Source of the DNA: Paracoccaceae bacterium
GTDB taxonomy: Bacteria; Pseudomonadota; Alphaproteobacteria; Rhodobacterales; Rhodobacteraceae
Direction of reading: 5' to 3'
Length of the DNA: 64,000 nucleotides
Assembly: GCA_022823605.1 (NCBI GenBank)
Contig: JAJEHS010000001.1
Location: forward strand, 248,001-312,000
This document shows positions 17,452 to 26,218 of the stretch, piece after piece. The notes beneath the pieces are model-generated. The model searched no databases. It was not told the origin of the DNA and saw only the letters and a list, made by a program, of their open reading frames with translations. Position 1 is the stretch's first letter. Every line of letters starts with the position of its first letter. A program made the position numbers and the translations under genes.

Positions 17452-18408
17452 CTACTGCATTTTTATACCCGGCAATACACAAAGCATTTCAAATAGGAGT
17501 TGGGCTCCGATCAATGCCGTATTTCCGGTGGTATCATAGGGTGGTGACACCTCTACGAGATCACCTCCAACAAGATTCATTCCCAGACACCCTCTCACGA
17601 CTTCCAACCCTTGAATGGTAGTCAATCCGCCAAGCTCAACAGTTCCCGTACCTGGGGCGAATGCCGGGTCCATGCTGTCGATGTCAAATGATAGATAAAC
17701 AGGTGTTTGACCCACCTTCTGGCAAATATCATCCATGATCGGGGCGAGGGACTTGTGCCAGCACATTTCTGCGGTATATACCTCAAATCCCCTATCTCTC
17801 CCCCAGTTGTAATCGTCTGGTGAATAACCGGAACCACGCAACCCTATCTGGAATGTTTTTTCGGGAATGATCAGTTGTTCTTCCACGGCCCTCCTGAAAG
17901 GAGTTCCATGTGCCACCTTTTCACCGAACATGGCCTCGGAAGTGTCCGCATGGGCATCAACATGAACCAAGGCAACCGGACCATATTTTTTGGCAAATGA
18001 CCTTAACACAGGATAGGTCAGGGTATGATCTCCCCCCAAAACCAAGGGTTTGGTGTCACTATCCAAAATTTCATCCACACCTTCAGTGATAATGTCACAT
18101 GTTGCCTTCAGGTTGAAGGTGTTTATGGCAAGATCACCATAATCGACAACCTGGAAAGATTCAAAGGGGGCTGCCCCTGTTCCCATGTTATAGGGCCTGA
18201 TCAGACAGCTTTCAGTCCTGATTTGTCTGGGACCATGTCGGGTTCCTGCCCTGTTGGAAGCCCCTATATCCATGGGGATACCAACGAAACAGACATCAAC
18301 ATCGGCTAGATCAGTGCTGACCGGAAGCCTCATCATTGAAGCTATCCCACCAAATCTTGGCATGTCGTTGGCTCCCAAGGGCTGGTTGAAGTTTTTCGAA
18401 GCAGACAT
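17452..18408 (-). CDS. gbuA: Guanidinobutyrase-like ureohydrolase (agmatinase/arginase family)
   Basis: 318 residues with the binuclear Mn site of ureohydrolases: GGDHTLTYP, VHVDAHADTSE and SFDIDSMDPAFAPGTGT. The N-terminal block LGANDMPRFGGIASMMRLP and the stretch YNMGTGAAPFES match, as I recall them, Pseudomonas guanidinobutyrase/guanidinopropionase rather than SpeB agmatinase. It would hydrolyse 4-guanidinobutyrate to GABA and urea. This fits the AruH-AruI genes at 34.9-37.7 kb, which generate the precursor of 4-guanidinobutyrate. It is the first gene of the long minus-strand run and is followed by the aminotransferase after 56 bases. Agmatinase activity cannot be excluded. Confidence 0.85.
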   Translation of the reverse strand: MSASKNFNQPLGANDMPRFGGIASMMRLPVSTDLADVDVCFVGIPMDIGASNRAGTRHGPRQIRTESCLIRPYNMGTGAAPFESFQVVDYGDLAINTFNLKATCDIITEGVDEILDSDTKPLVLGGDHTLTYPVLRSFAKKYGPVALVHVDAHADTSEAMFGEKVAHGTPFRRAVEEQLIIPEKTFQIGLRGSGYSPDDYNWGRDRGFEVYTAEMCWHKSLAPIMDDICQKVGQTPVYLSFDIDSMDPAFAPGTGTVELGGLTTIQGLEVVRGCLGMNLVGGDLVEVSPPYDTTGNTALIGAQLLFEMLCVLPGIKMQ

Positions 18409-18460
18409 TCAATTTCTCCCCGTTCAATTTGGCTCAAACCAAAAAACTAAAATTTCTGAC

Positions 18461-18505
18461 CTTGTTATTTCCAAAAAGAGATATGATAAAGTGGAAATAA
18501 GCAAG
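18461..18505. promoter_or_regulatory. Inverted repeat in the promoter region of the gbuA-hpa run
   Basis: Perfect 9-base arms TTATTTCCA (18465-18473) and TGGAAATAA (18492-18500) are separated by 18 bases, and with one skipped base the arms extend through CTTG and CAAG. It lies 53-97 bases upstream of the gbuA start and downstream of the K+ channel stop. It could be a dimeric regulator site for the catabolic run, or a long-loop hairpin ending the channel transcript. Nothing in the sequence decides between these. Confidence 0.4.
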
Positions 18506-18540
18506 ATCACTTAAAAATATCAGATTATTTAAGCATTTAT

Positions 18541-19299
18541 TTATCTTGCGACCTCTTTCAACAGGGTTCTCCCCTTATGTGGTATTCGCTTCTTGTGTTT
18601 TGATTTTTTGGTAATCTTGTAAAGGGCTGAGGTAACCAGGCCTGCAGGAACTGCCAGAACTCCCATACCCGACATCACGATAATTGACGTGAATATCTTG
18701 CCTCCCGGAGTAATTGGATACAAGTCTCCATATCCAACGGTAGCAAGGGTAATTATCGCCCACCACAGACAGGAAATTATCGAAGAAAACCCTTCGGGCT
18801 GAACTTCATGTTCAAAGTGCCAAATTCCTGCCGCAGAGATGAGTAGGACTAGGGACGAAGCAAACAGGAATATCACAAATTCCTCCTTCATATCCATCAA
18901 GGCATCACCAAAACGCACCATGGCATTATCATAACTGGAGAGTTTCATGATACGAAAGATTCTGAGCAACCTCACAACCCTGAGTATACGCATGTCTATA
19001 GTTCCCATGGTCAGGATAAAAGGAACAAGTGCCAGCAGGTCCACAATGCCAAAAAAACTGAAAATGTATCCCGATTTCCTTGGAGCGGTCAAAACTCGCA
19101 GAATGTACTCCAGAGCAAATATTCCGAGAAAGATATATTCCGTACTCCTCAGATAGAGCCTTATACCTTGGGGCAAATCTGGAATTGAATCTACTATCAG
19201 TAATAAGACGGAAAGAACAATCAGGATAATAATTGACCATTCAAATACTCGTCCTGCTTTGGTATCATGTCGTTGTACCAATTCAGTCAAACTAACCAT
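18541..19299 (-). CDS. Voltage-gated potassium channel
   Basis: 252 residues with the six-span Kv plan. S1 is about residues 22-40, S2 about 52-68, and S3 about 78-96 (FSFFGIVDLLALVPFIL). S4 carries regularly spaced arginines (RILRVVRLLRIFRIMK), the voltage sensor. S5 (FVIFLFASSLVLLIS), a pore helix WWAIITLA, the selectivity filter TVGYGD and S6 follow. A basic C-terminal tail (KKSKHKKR) ends the protein, with no RCK domain. The gene stands alone with its own upstream gap; it has no evident link to its neighbours. Confidence 0.94.
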   Translation of the reverse strand: MVSLTELVQRHDTKAGRVFEWSIIILIVLSVLLLIVDSIPDLPQGIRLYLRSTEYIFLGIFALEYILRVLTAPRKSGYIFSFFGIVDLLALVPFILTMGTIDMRILRVVRLLRIFRIMKLSSYDNAMVRFGDALMDMKEEFVIFLFASSLVLLISAAGIWHFEHEVQPEGFSSIISCLWWAIITLATVGYGDLYPITPGGKIFTSIIVMSGMGVLAVPAGLVTSALYKITKKSKHKKRIPHKGRTLLKEVAR

Positions 19300-19525
19300 G
19301 GATTTCCCCTCACTTCATAAAATTTACTGGATGTATACTCTTATATCACTTTGGTTTTGCTGATACCCATGCCAAGTGGAAGAACTGCACAAATTTGCTG
19401 GATTATCGGGCTCGGGGATCTTTGAACCTAGGCAATAGCTTAATTTCATGGCAGGTTTGTCAATTTCAACAAAATCAAGCATTTCATTGGTGAAAAGGTC
19501 ATTTTCGTTTTATTGAAACGGTGGC

Positions 19526-19564
19526 GTTAAAATATACTTGGGAGTTTGTTGTGATATATTTAAC
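19526..19564. promoter_or_regulatory. Imperfect inverted repeat upstream of tupB (within the 396-base gap 19300-19695)
   Basis: The gap between the divergent K+ channel and tup genes has no gene. Inside it GTTAAAATATA (19526-19536) and TATATTTAAC (19555-19564) form an imperfect inverted repeat with 18 bases between arms, about 130 bases before tupB. An AT-rich repeat of this kind could be an operator or promoter part for the tungstate transporter. It does not match the classical ModE box closely enough to name it. Confidence 0.3.
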
Positions 19565-19695
19565 TTACAACCGAAGATCAGTTAATTTGAAACTCAATCC
19601 ATGTATCTAGTTTGGCTAATATAACTTTGCATACTAAATTACATTGGAATGGTTCTGGAACAAAAGTGAAAATCATCGAATATCGTATTTGAATT

Positions 19696-20403
19696 ATGAA
19701 TACCCTGACCGAGGCATTCCTGCAATCTTTCCAGCTAATAATAACCCTGGATGAAACCCTTGTCGAAGTGGTTCTGCTTTCGTTATCGGTTACTTTCAAA
19801 GCCGTTTCACTGGCTTGCCTTATCGGATTTCCCCTTGGCACCGCACTAGCGGTACTTAAATTTCCGGGACAAAAAACCCTGGTTGTCCTCTTCAACTCCT
19901 TCATGGGTCTGCCTCCGGTTGTAGTCGGGCTGGTTGTCTATTTGATACTATCCGCCAATGGACCCCTCGGACCTCTCGGTTTGCTGTATACCCCGACAGC
20001 CATGATCATAGCCCAGACCATACTGGTAACACCCATAATCGTTGCCCATTCACGACAGATAATTGTCCTGTTGGCCGAGGAATACGATGAAACCCTACGA
20101 TCGATGCAGGCATCGCGTATGGATATTATGGGAACACTGTTGTGGGATTCGCGATTTTCCCTTTTTACGACAGTTCTTGCCGGTTTGGGGAGAGCCTTTT
20201 CCGAAGTGGGAGCTGTGATGATTGTTGGTGGCAACATCAATCATTTCACCAGAATCATGACCACCGCCATTGCCCTTCAAACTGCCCGTGGGGACCTCGC
20301 CTTGGCCTTGGGTCTGGGTATTATTCTACTGGTGCTGACAATCTCGATCAACGCCCTGGCTTACGGACTGAAAACCACCTGGGAAAAGCATTCCTATGCC
20401 TAA
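19696..20403 (+). CDS. tupB: Tungstate ABC transporter permease TupB
   Basis: 235 residues with about five to six spans. LPPVVVGLVVYLILSANGPLG and the EAA-like loop with LRSMQASRMDIMGTLLWDS (residues ~135-155) are typical of TupB/ModB-like permeases, and RAFSEVGAVMIVGGNINHFTRIMTTAIAL is characteristic of TupB. It forms the membrane channel for tungstate uptake. Its stop overlaps tupC by 8 bases (ATGCCTAA). The operon order here is tupB-tupC-tupA, with the binding protein last, less usual than tupA first. Tungstate supply suggests a W-dependent aldehyde oxidoreductase or formate dehydrogenase elsewhere. Confidence 0.92.
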   Translation: MNTLTEAFLQSFQLIITLDETLVEVVLLSLSVTFKAVSLACLIGFPLGTALAVLKFPGQKTLVVLFNSFMGLPPVVVGLVVYLILSANGPLGPLGLLYTPTAMIIAQTILVTPIIVAHSRQIIVLLAEEYDETLRSMQASRMDIMGTLLWDSRFSLFTTVLAGLGRAFSEVGAVMIVGGNINHFTRIMTTAIALQTARGDLALALGLGIILLVLTISINALAYGLKTTWEKHSYA

Positions 20404-21145
20404 AGCCAAAATACTTGATCTTAATGACTTCTCCGAGCAGAAGAAACAGCAGGCTTCCATCATTTGTTCGTCACTGTCCTTCCAGCGAGGTGAGAAAGAG
20501 ATACTGTCGGATATTTCAACAACCTTCCCCAAGACAGGCATAAGTGTCATCATGGGCCCCAATGGGGCTGGGAAATCTGTCCTGTTGCGAACCATCATCG
20601 GGTTATTGAAGCCGGACTCGGGTTATGTCATTCTCAATCCTGAATTTGCCAGAAAAACAGCCTTGGTCTTTCAGAGACCTGTTCTCATCAGAAGAACTGT
20701 CTATGGCAATCTTCATCATGCCTTGGGAATTGCAGGTGTTCCGAGAAGACAGCGCAGGAGCAGGATTGAAGAACTCATTGCCATTGGAGGGCTTACAGGT
20801 CTGGAAAACCTACCGGCGAGGTCTCTTTCCGGTGGAGAACAGCAAAGGCTGCAAATGGTCAGGGCCCTATCCTCCAATCCCAAACTCATCTTGCTTGATG
20901 AGCCCTCGGCAAGTCTTGACCCACAATCAACCCACGCCATAGAGGAAATAATCAAATCCACTTCAGACAAGAATGTCAAACTGGTACTGGTAACTCATGA
21001 CATCGGACAGGCCAAGAGATTGGCTGATGATGTTACCTTCATTCATAAGGGAAAGATACTCGAACAAAATTCTTCGCCAGACTATTTCAACTCGCCATCT
21101 ACTCCTGAAGTGAAATCCTATCTTGAAGGGGACCTGCTGGTTTGA
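20396..21145 (+). CDS. tupC: Tungstate ABC transporter ATP-binding protein TupC
   Basis: 249 residues, one ABC ATPase domain. Walker A is GPNGAGKS (about residue 61), the signature is LSGGEQQR, Walker B is LILLDEPSASLD and the H-loop is in LVTHDIG. A Q-loop FQRPVL is present. The protein has an N-terminal extension of about 20 residues before the ABC core. It overlaps tupB upstream and shares the four bases TTGA with tupA downstream, so the three genes are one translational unit. Confidence 0.92.
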   Translation: MPKAKILDLNDFSEQKKQQASIICSSLSFQRGEKEILSDISTTFPKTGISVIMGPNGAGKSVLLRTIIGLLKPDSGYVILNPEFARKTALVFQRPVLIRRTVYGNLHHALGIAGVPRRQRRSRIEELIAIGGLTGLENLPARSLSGGEQQRLQMVRALSSNPKLILLDEPSASLDPQSTHAIEEIIKSTSDKNVKLVLVTHDIGQAKRLADDVTFIHKGKILEQNSSPDYFNSPSTPEVKSYLEGDLLV

Positions 21146-21963
21146 CTAAAATACTTACTGGATGGGTCGGTCTGGTATTCCTCCTTCTTTGTACACCAGT
21201 CCATTCTTCCGATGAATACATACTTTTGCAATCTACAACCTCAACTCAGAATTCGGGATTGTATGAGTTTCTATTGCCTCATTTCGAGGATGGCCACGGG
21301 GTCAAGGTCAAGGTTGTTGCCGTCGGTACGGGACAGGCACTTTATAATGGTTCAAGGTGCAACGGGGATATTGTGATTGTCCACTCTCCTGCGGATGAAA
21401 GGGAATTTGTCGAAGCCGGATACGGCATTGATCCTCATAACCTGATGTATAATCGGTTTGTGATTGTTGGACCAAGCTCGGATCCAGCAGGTATTGGCAA
21501 GATTGAAACGCTTCGAGAAGCATTTGCCAAATTAAGCAAGGGACCGGCTCCTTTCGTATCACGTGGAGATGATAGCGGTACCCACAAGAAAGAACTTTCC
21601 TTGTGGAACAAATATGAAATTTCCACGACAGGAGATTGGTATTACGAAGTGGGTTCCGGCATGGGAGCAACCTTGAACATCACGGTCGGCCTGGAAGGTT
21701 ATACCATGACCGATCTCGGAACATGGTTGAGTTTTGCCAACAAGACCAACCATGTAATACTCTATGAAAATGGATCAGAACTGTTCAATCAATACGGAAT
21801 TATCATGGTGAATCCCGATCATTGTCCAAATGTCAATTCCGAACCTGCTCGGGAATTCCTGAATTGGATAGTTTCACCAATGGGACAGCAATTGATTGCT
21901 CAATACAAGATTGATGGTGAACAACTCTTTTACCCCAACGCATCCCCCAAAAGGTACAAATGA
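21142..21963 (+). CDS. tupA: Tungstate-binding periplasmic protein TupA
   Basis: 273 residues beginning at a TTG that overlaps the tupC stop (TTGA). A signal peptide (TKILTGWVGLVFLLLCTPVHSS) is followed by the oxyanion-site motif LLQSTTSTQNSGLYEFLLP characteristic of TupA, then VAVGTGQAL and RGDDSGTHKKE. It captures tungstate with high affinity and passes it to TupB. Family members start their ligand loop with a TTTS-type sequence; here it is STTS, a small deviation. No hairpin terminator with a T-run is clear after the stop. Confidence 0.93.
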   Translation: MTKILTGWVGLVFLLLCTPVHSSDEYILLQSTTSTQNSGLYEFLLPHFEDGHGVKVKVVAVGTGQALYNGSRCNGDIVIVHSPADEREFVEAGYGIDPHNLMYNRFVIVGPSSDPAGIGKIETLREAFAKLSKGPAPFVSRGDDSGTHKKELSLWNKYEISTTGDWYYEVGSGMGATLNITVGLEGYTMTDLGTWLSFANKTNHVILYENGSELFNQYGIIMVNPDHCPNVNSEPAREFLNWIVSPMGQQLIAQYKIDGEQLFYPNASPKRYK

Positions 21964-22200
21964 TGGATTATGGCTTTCCCAGGTGAGGCATGAAGAAACC
22001 CCAAGGAACGGTTCTAGCCATCAAAAATATCAACTGGAAGCAGTAAGGGTATGTAGTGCGTAACATTTGACCATAAAGTTTATGCTTTGTGGTATATGTC
22101 AAAAACAAATCCCGCTTTATCTTACATACAATTTGGTACAGGTAGGGATTGGAAAAGATCTGGATAAAAGGATTCAGTCAGAATTGCATGCGTTTCAAAG

Positions 22201-22234
22201 AGTTGAGGCCTGCTGGCGATAGCGGGCCTCAACT
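22201..22234 (-). terminator. Hairpin after the ABC binding-protein gene
   Basis: A strong stem of 10 perfect pairs, AGTTGAGGCC with GGCCTCAACT, continues inward through a G-T pair and GCT/AGC to a six-base loop. On the minus strand it starts 11 bases after the stop of the binding-protein gene at 22245 and is followed by CTTTG, a weak T-run. It is therefore a probable terminator or mRNA-protecting structure for that gene. It could also serve the plus-strand tup transcript, which ends 240 bases earlier. Confidence 0.6.
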
Positions 22235-22244
22235 AGAATTTACA

Positions 22245-23810
22245 TTAGTTGCAAACCCATTTCATTGTGTGGAAATTAAACTCAAAGCTTTGCATGGGTA
22301 CCCATGTGAAGCCATCCATACAGTTTGAAAACGCCTGTTGGCTGGTCTGTGTCAAAAGATAGACATCAGACTGATTGTCAACGAGGATATGTTGAATCTG
22401 CTTGTAGATTTCGTTTTGTCTGTCAACATCTGCAGTACCACGAGCTTCGTCGATCAAGGCATCCACCTCATCACTTAGAACCCATTCCATTGAGGCCCAG
22501 GTTCCCTGTGCTGCCGAATGGTACTGCGTGAAGAAGAAACTATCAGGAGAAGGATAGGTCGCACCATAAAACACTTCGTTGATTGCCGGAGTGGTTTCTG
22601 CCCTGGCTGCCAACTCAGTCATCCGATTCCATGGTTCAGGTTTCAGAATGGTATTAAATCCTATTGGATCAAGATTGGCTTTCATCAACAGGGCAATCTC
22701 TTCCTCGAAGGCAAGCCCGGCGACGAACATGATCTCGACATCGATTGGTCCACTACCAGCATAAGAGCTTTTCTCGACATGCTCCCTTGCTTTTTCCAGG
22801 TCGAATTTGGGTAATTCCAGATCATCAGCATAAGCACCGGCGAATACGGGAGGCATTGGCCCCGCCAGCGGTTCACCTGGCAACAGTGCTGAGCGAATTG
22901 TATCATAATCTGTTGCATAGGCTATGGCCTTGCGGATATTGACATCATCCGTCGGGGAAACCTGATGATTGAGCTTCAAATAAAAGTTGGTGGCGGTCGG
23001 ATAGGAAATTATTCGATAACCATCCATCTTGCCGATAGCATCATAGGTTTCGATGGCCTGTGCGTCAGAGGACATTGACAGTTCTCCCGAGGCAGCCAAA
23101 GCCTTGACAGTGGCTTCTTCATGGGTGACGATAAACCTTACCTTATCAATGGCTTGATCATCCCAACCCAGATGATAACCTTCATACCTTTCCATGGTCA
23201 TGGTTGCACCTCGGTCCCAACTGGTCAACTTGAAGGCACCAGCGCCCAAGGAGTTATTGGCCAGGAAATCCTGGGACCAGGGATCGTCATCGGACATGTT
23301 TTCCATGGAGGCATCACTATTGATAACAAACAGGATAGGTGTTGTGGTCAAAAACGGGGTATAGATCTTGTTGAGTTTGAACTCGACCGTGTTGTTGTCG
23401 ATTTCCGTTACCGAATTTTCATCTAGTACCCCCTCAAAAAGATAAGAAGGGCCCTCGTTTAGAGCCAGCAGGCGCTTGACGGAATAAACAACATCCTTGG
23501 CCTCGACTGGTGATCCATCCTGAAAAGTTGCCCCATCCTTGAGGTGAAAAGTATAGGTAAGCGTATCCTCTGAAGCTTCCCAACTTTCTGCCAACAGGGG
23601 TTGAATGGCTCCATCGCCATCAAGAGTGGTTAGGGCATCATACATGTTTACCCCAGCCATATATTCAGTGTAGTCATTTATTTTTGCCGGATCAACGGTT
23701 CCAAAAATTTGAACCACATTTACCGTAGCAACATTTTCCGCTTGGGCTGAAAAGGACAGAAATGGAACTGTACCCAGCACCAGTGACATCAGAAAGTGTT
23801 TGATTTTCAT
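22245..23810 (-). CDS. Peptide/nickel-type ABC transporter substrate-binding protein
   Basis: 521 residues, SBP family 5 (DppA/OppA-like). A signal peptide (MKIKHFLMSLVLGTVPFLSFSAQA) precedes the mature protein. Family features include MYDALTTLDGDGAIQPLLAESWE, YTFHLKDGATFQDGSPVEAKDV and NIRKAIAYATDYD. It lies last in a minus-strand run after the two DUF917 genes, separated by a 198-base gap that may carry its own promoter, and serves the DppB/DppC/ATPase set at 27.8-31.4 kb. The ligand is unknown; the accompanying hydantoin-type enzymes suggest a ring compound or an amino-acid derivative. Confidence 0.92.
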   Translation of the reverse strand: MKIKHFLMSLVLGTVPFLSFSAQAENVATVNVVQIFGTVDPAKINDYTEYMAGVNMYDALTTLDGDGAIQPLLAESWEASEDTLTYTFHLKDGATFQDGSPVEAKDVVYSVKRLLALNEGPSYLFEGVLDENSVTEIDNNTVEFKLNKIYTPFLTTTPILFVINSDASMENMSDDDPWSQDFLANNSLGAGAFKLTSWDRGATMTMERYEGYHLGWDDQAIDKVRFIVTHEEATVKALAASGELSMSSDAQAIETYDAIGKMDGYRIISYPTATNFYLKLNHQVSPTDDVNIRKAIAYATDYDTIRSALLPGEPLAGPMPPVFAGAYADDLELPKFDLEKAREHVEKSSYAGSGPIDVEIMFVAGLAFEEEIALLMKANLDPIGFNTILKPEPWNRMTELAARAETTPAINEVFYGATYPSPDSFFFTQYHSAAQGTWASMEWVLSDEVDALIDEARGTADVDRQNEIYKQIQHILVDNQSDVYLLTQTSQQAFSNCMDGFTWVPMQSFEFNFHTMKWVCN

Positions 23811-24008
23811 CTTTTCTCCTCCTACAAAATTATGAGAAAGTCATTTGTATCCGTGTCAAGCGTTTCAACCAGACCAAACAATCCAGAACCAACCCCATCA
23901 TGCTTTGCCAATTTAAATTTGCTTATCGTAACTAATGACAAACTCCTCTATCAATAAAGTAATGATTGAATAATGTAAATAATGATCCTTGTATCGTTGA
24001 GGCTTGTC

Positions 24009-25106
24009 TCAACAGGTAATGGATTCTATGGGCGCATATTCCTGATCATAGCCAAAATACCTGGGTCCAACAAGTTCCAAACCCTTTTCCGAACGCCATT
24101 GGGAATCACATGGCAAGCCAAATACAATAACCCTGAAACCGTATCGTATCTGTTCAGTGGTTATGGGTGACCCCGTTTCCAAATCCAAAAGGCAAATCAA
24201 GTCTGGTGTCATGGCCCTAACCTCACCCTGTTTTGTTTCGGCCATTAGAAATTCATTCTGAAACCTCAAGATCAACGTATCACCATCATGCGTTCCTATT
24301 CCTTCAATTTTAGCCATCCCTCGGGCAAAACCACCTTCTGTACGACGCTCTACATCAATAACCCTGCCCTCAAATAGGCTGATGCCATTAAGTTCCGATT
24401 TCAATCGCTCAGCAGGATTCCGGTTAGCCGACTGCTCAGCATAAATTATCTTCCCTATGGAATGGATAAGTGACAATGAACCTCGTAGTACCGCTTTCTT
24501 GGCCTCAGCTCCTGTCATCGGATACAAGGCAATCAGAGCGGCACCACCCATTTCCACGGTAATGACACGAGCAAATTTTTCAGTACTTAGATTGTCAACC
24601 GTATTAAGTACGAGTGAGTTGCCCTTTTCATCAGCAATAACCATAGGACAGGCCGCAATGTTGTGGATTGTCATGGAAACCATCTGCAACTCGGGAAAAG
24701 CCCGACCCATACCATCCCCATCAATAATCGGAAGTCCTGCCGAAGCAGCTACGGCAATGGGTATGGTTGAATTCAATCCCCCCGCTTCAATGCAGAAGAC
24801 AGCATCAGCCTTGTGCCCCAGATAGTTTTCCAGACTGGTCAATGCTGCCTGAGCTTCGTCCCCACGAGGAAGTTTTTCCAGTAACACTGTTGGGGCTCCC
24901 ATCATGGCAACGGGGACCACAAGCGCTTCGTCAGCCAAAGAATCAACATTCAATACCTTCACCGGTCCGTTTTCACGGATTGCCTGTTCAGACATTAACC
25001 TGCCGATATATGGATCACCACCACCTCCAGTCCCCAAAAAAGCACCACCAAGTGCTATATGGTCCATATCTTCTAGACGTATTTCATTTATTGGATTAGC
25101 TGTCAT
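24009..25106 (-). CDS. DUF917 family protein (S-methyl-thiohydantoin desulfurase-like), copy 2
   Basis: 365 residues from the ATG at 25106, which has AAGGAA 8 bases upstream; an in-frame TTG two codons earlier overlaps the upstream stop. The N-terminal domain begins ALGGAFLGTGGGGDPYIGRL, the DUF917 hallmark, with IDGDGMGRAFPELQMVS further on; the C-terminal domain has MTPDLICLLDLETGSPITTEQIRYG. The adjacent gene is a paralogue with the same layout. The family is linked to thiohydantoin/hydantoin ring chemistry and often accompanies HyuA. Whether the two copies form a heteromer or act separately cannot be told. Confidence 0.85.
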   Translation of the reverse strand: MTANPINEIRLEDMDHIALGGAFLGTGGGGDPYIGRLMSEQAIRENGPVKVLNVDSLADEALVVPVAMMGAPTVLLEKLPRGDEAQAALTSLENYLGHKADAVFCIEAGGLNSTIPIAVAASAGLPIIDGDGMGRAFPELQMVSMTIHNIAACPMVIADEKGNSLVLNTVDNLSTEKFARVITVEMGGAALIALYPMTGAEAKKAVLRGSLSLIHSIGKIIYAEQSANRNPAERLKSELNGISLFEGRVIDVERRTEGGFARGMAKIEGIGTHDGDTLILRFQNEFLMAETKQGEVRAMTPDLICLLDLETGSPITTEQIRYGFRVIVFGLPCDSQWRSEKGLELVGPRYFGYDQEYAPIESITC

Positions 25107-25108
25107 GG

Positions 25109-26218
25109 TCAATTTCCTTCCCTAGATGAATTACGAACCAACGGTGTATAGGTGATTTCCGGATAACCAAATGCTGCCGGACCAATGACCTCAAGTGCTT
25201 CTTCTGATCGCAACAGGCCATGGCAAGGCAGGGCAAGAACAGCAACCCGCTGGCCATATCTCAACATTTCAGTGGTTATGGGCAAGCCGGTATCTGCCTC
25301 CAAGACAACAATGAGATCAGGTACACAAGCCTTTACCTCGCCATCTAGTTTAAACACCAGGAATTCGTTTTGCAGGTATATTTCACCCAACTTGCCACGA
25401 AAATCCCCGAAACCCTCGACATTAACATGCCCGACAGCGAATCCTCCCTTGAGATGGCGTTCCAGATCTATGATCTTGCCGGTCATCAGTAATTGACCAT
25501 CCTCCTTTTCCAGTACTGTACTGATCGGATCTGAATTATTGATTTGACTTTCCAATACTGATCGCCCCAGTTGCAAGGCCTGGGTAATGGTATTTGGTAT
25601 CGCATACCGTTTTACAAAACTGCCACGCATTGGGGCCAGGGCGATAGCTCCAGCTGCACCCATTTCGACAACCGTGGCTCGTGCAAATCTCTCCAGGGCA
25701 ATTTCACTGGTCGTATCCCGGATAATGATTATGCTTCCCTTTTCATCTGCCATTGCTGATGGTGTGGATTTATGACCATAAATCGACCAAGTACACATCT
25801 GCATCTCTGGGAAGGCACGACCCATGCCATCGCCATCAACAACAGGTATGCCTGCCTGCGCACCGGTCAACATTGGTTCCATGGCATTGGCACCACCGAT
25901 TTCACTTGAAATTACTGCGTCAATCTTGTTTCCTGTCTCTTTTTCCAAAGCATAAAGCGCTCGAAGGCATTCTTCACCTTGTTCAATTTTTTCCACACCA
26001 ACTACTGGGGCTCCTATTCCACCAAGGGAAACTACCCAAGCATCATCGGACAACTCATGCAAGGGGATAATATTGATCTGGTGACCTTTCCTTAACTCCT
26101 CACGGCATCGCAATTTGCCGATATAGGGATTACCACCTCCTCCGGTGCCCAGAATGGCAGCACCAATTTCGATGGCTTCAAGATCTTCAGCCGTTACATG
26201 ACGCAACAACTCATCCAT
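25109..26218 (-). CDS. DUF917 family protein (S-methyl-thiohydantoin desulfurase-like), copy 1
   Basis: 369 residues from the ATG at 26218, overlapping the HyuA stop by 8 bases (ATGGATGA). It shares with the next gene the hallmark IGAAILGTGGGGNPYIGKL, VDGDGMGRAFPEMQM, ATVVEMGAAGAIALAPM and the C-terminal CVPDLIVVLEADTGLPITTEMLRYG. The two are clear paralogues of equal length, so a local duplication is likely. Coupling to HyuA by overlap suggests the proteins act on one substrate. The exact reaction is unknown. Confidence 0.85.
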   Translation of the reverse strand: MDELLRHVTAEDLEAIEIGAAILGTGGGGNPYIGKLRCREELRKGHQINIIPLHELSDDAWVVSLGGIGAPVVGVEKIEQGEECLRALYALEKETGNKIDAVISSEIGGANAMEPMLTGAQAGIPVVDGDGMGRAFPEMQMCTWSIYGHKSTPSAMADEKGSIIIIRDTTSEIALERFARATVVEMGAAGAIALAPMRGSFVKRYAIPNTITQALQLGRSVLESQINNSDPISTVLEKEDGQLLMTGKIIDLERHLKGGFAVGHVNVEGFGDFRGKLGEIYLQNEFLVFKLDGEVKACVPDLIVVLEADTGLPITTEMLRYGQRVAVLALPCHGLLRSEEALEVIGPAAFGYPEITYTPLVRNSSREGN

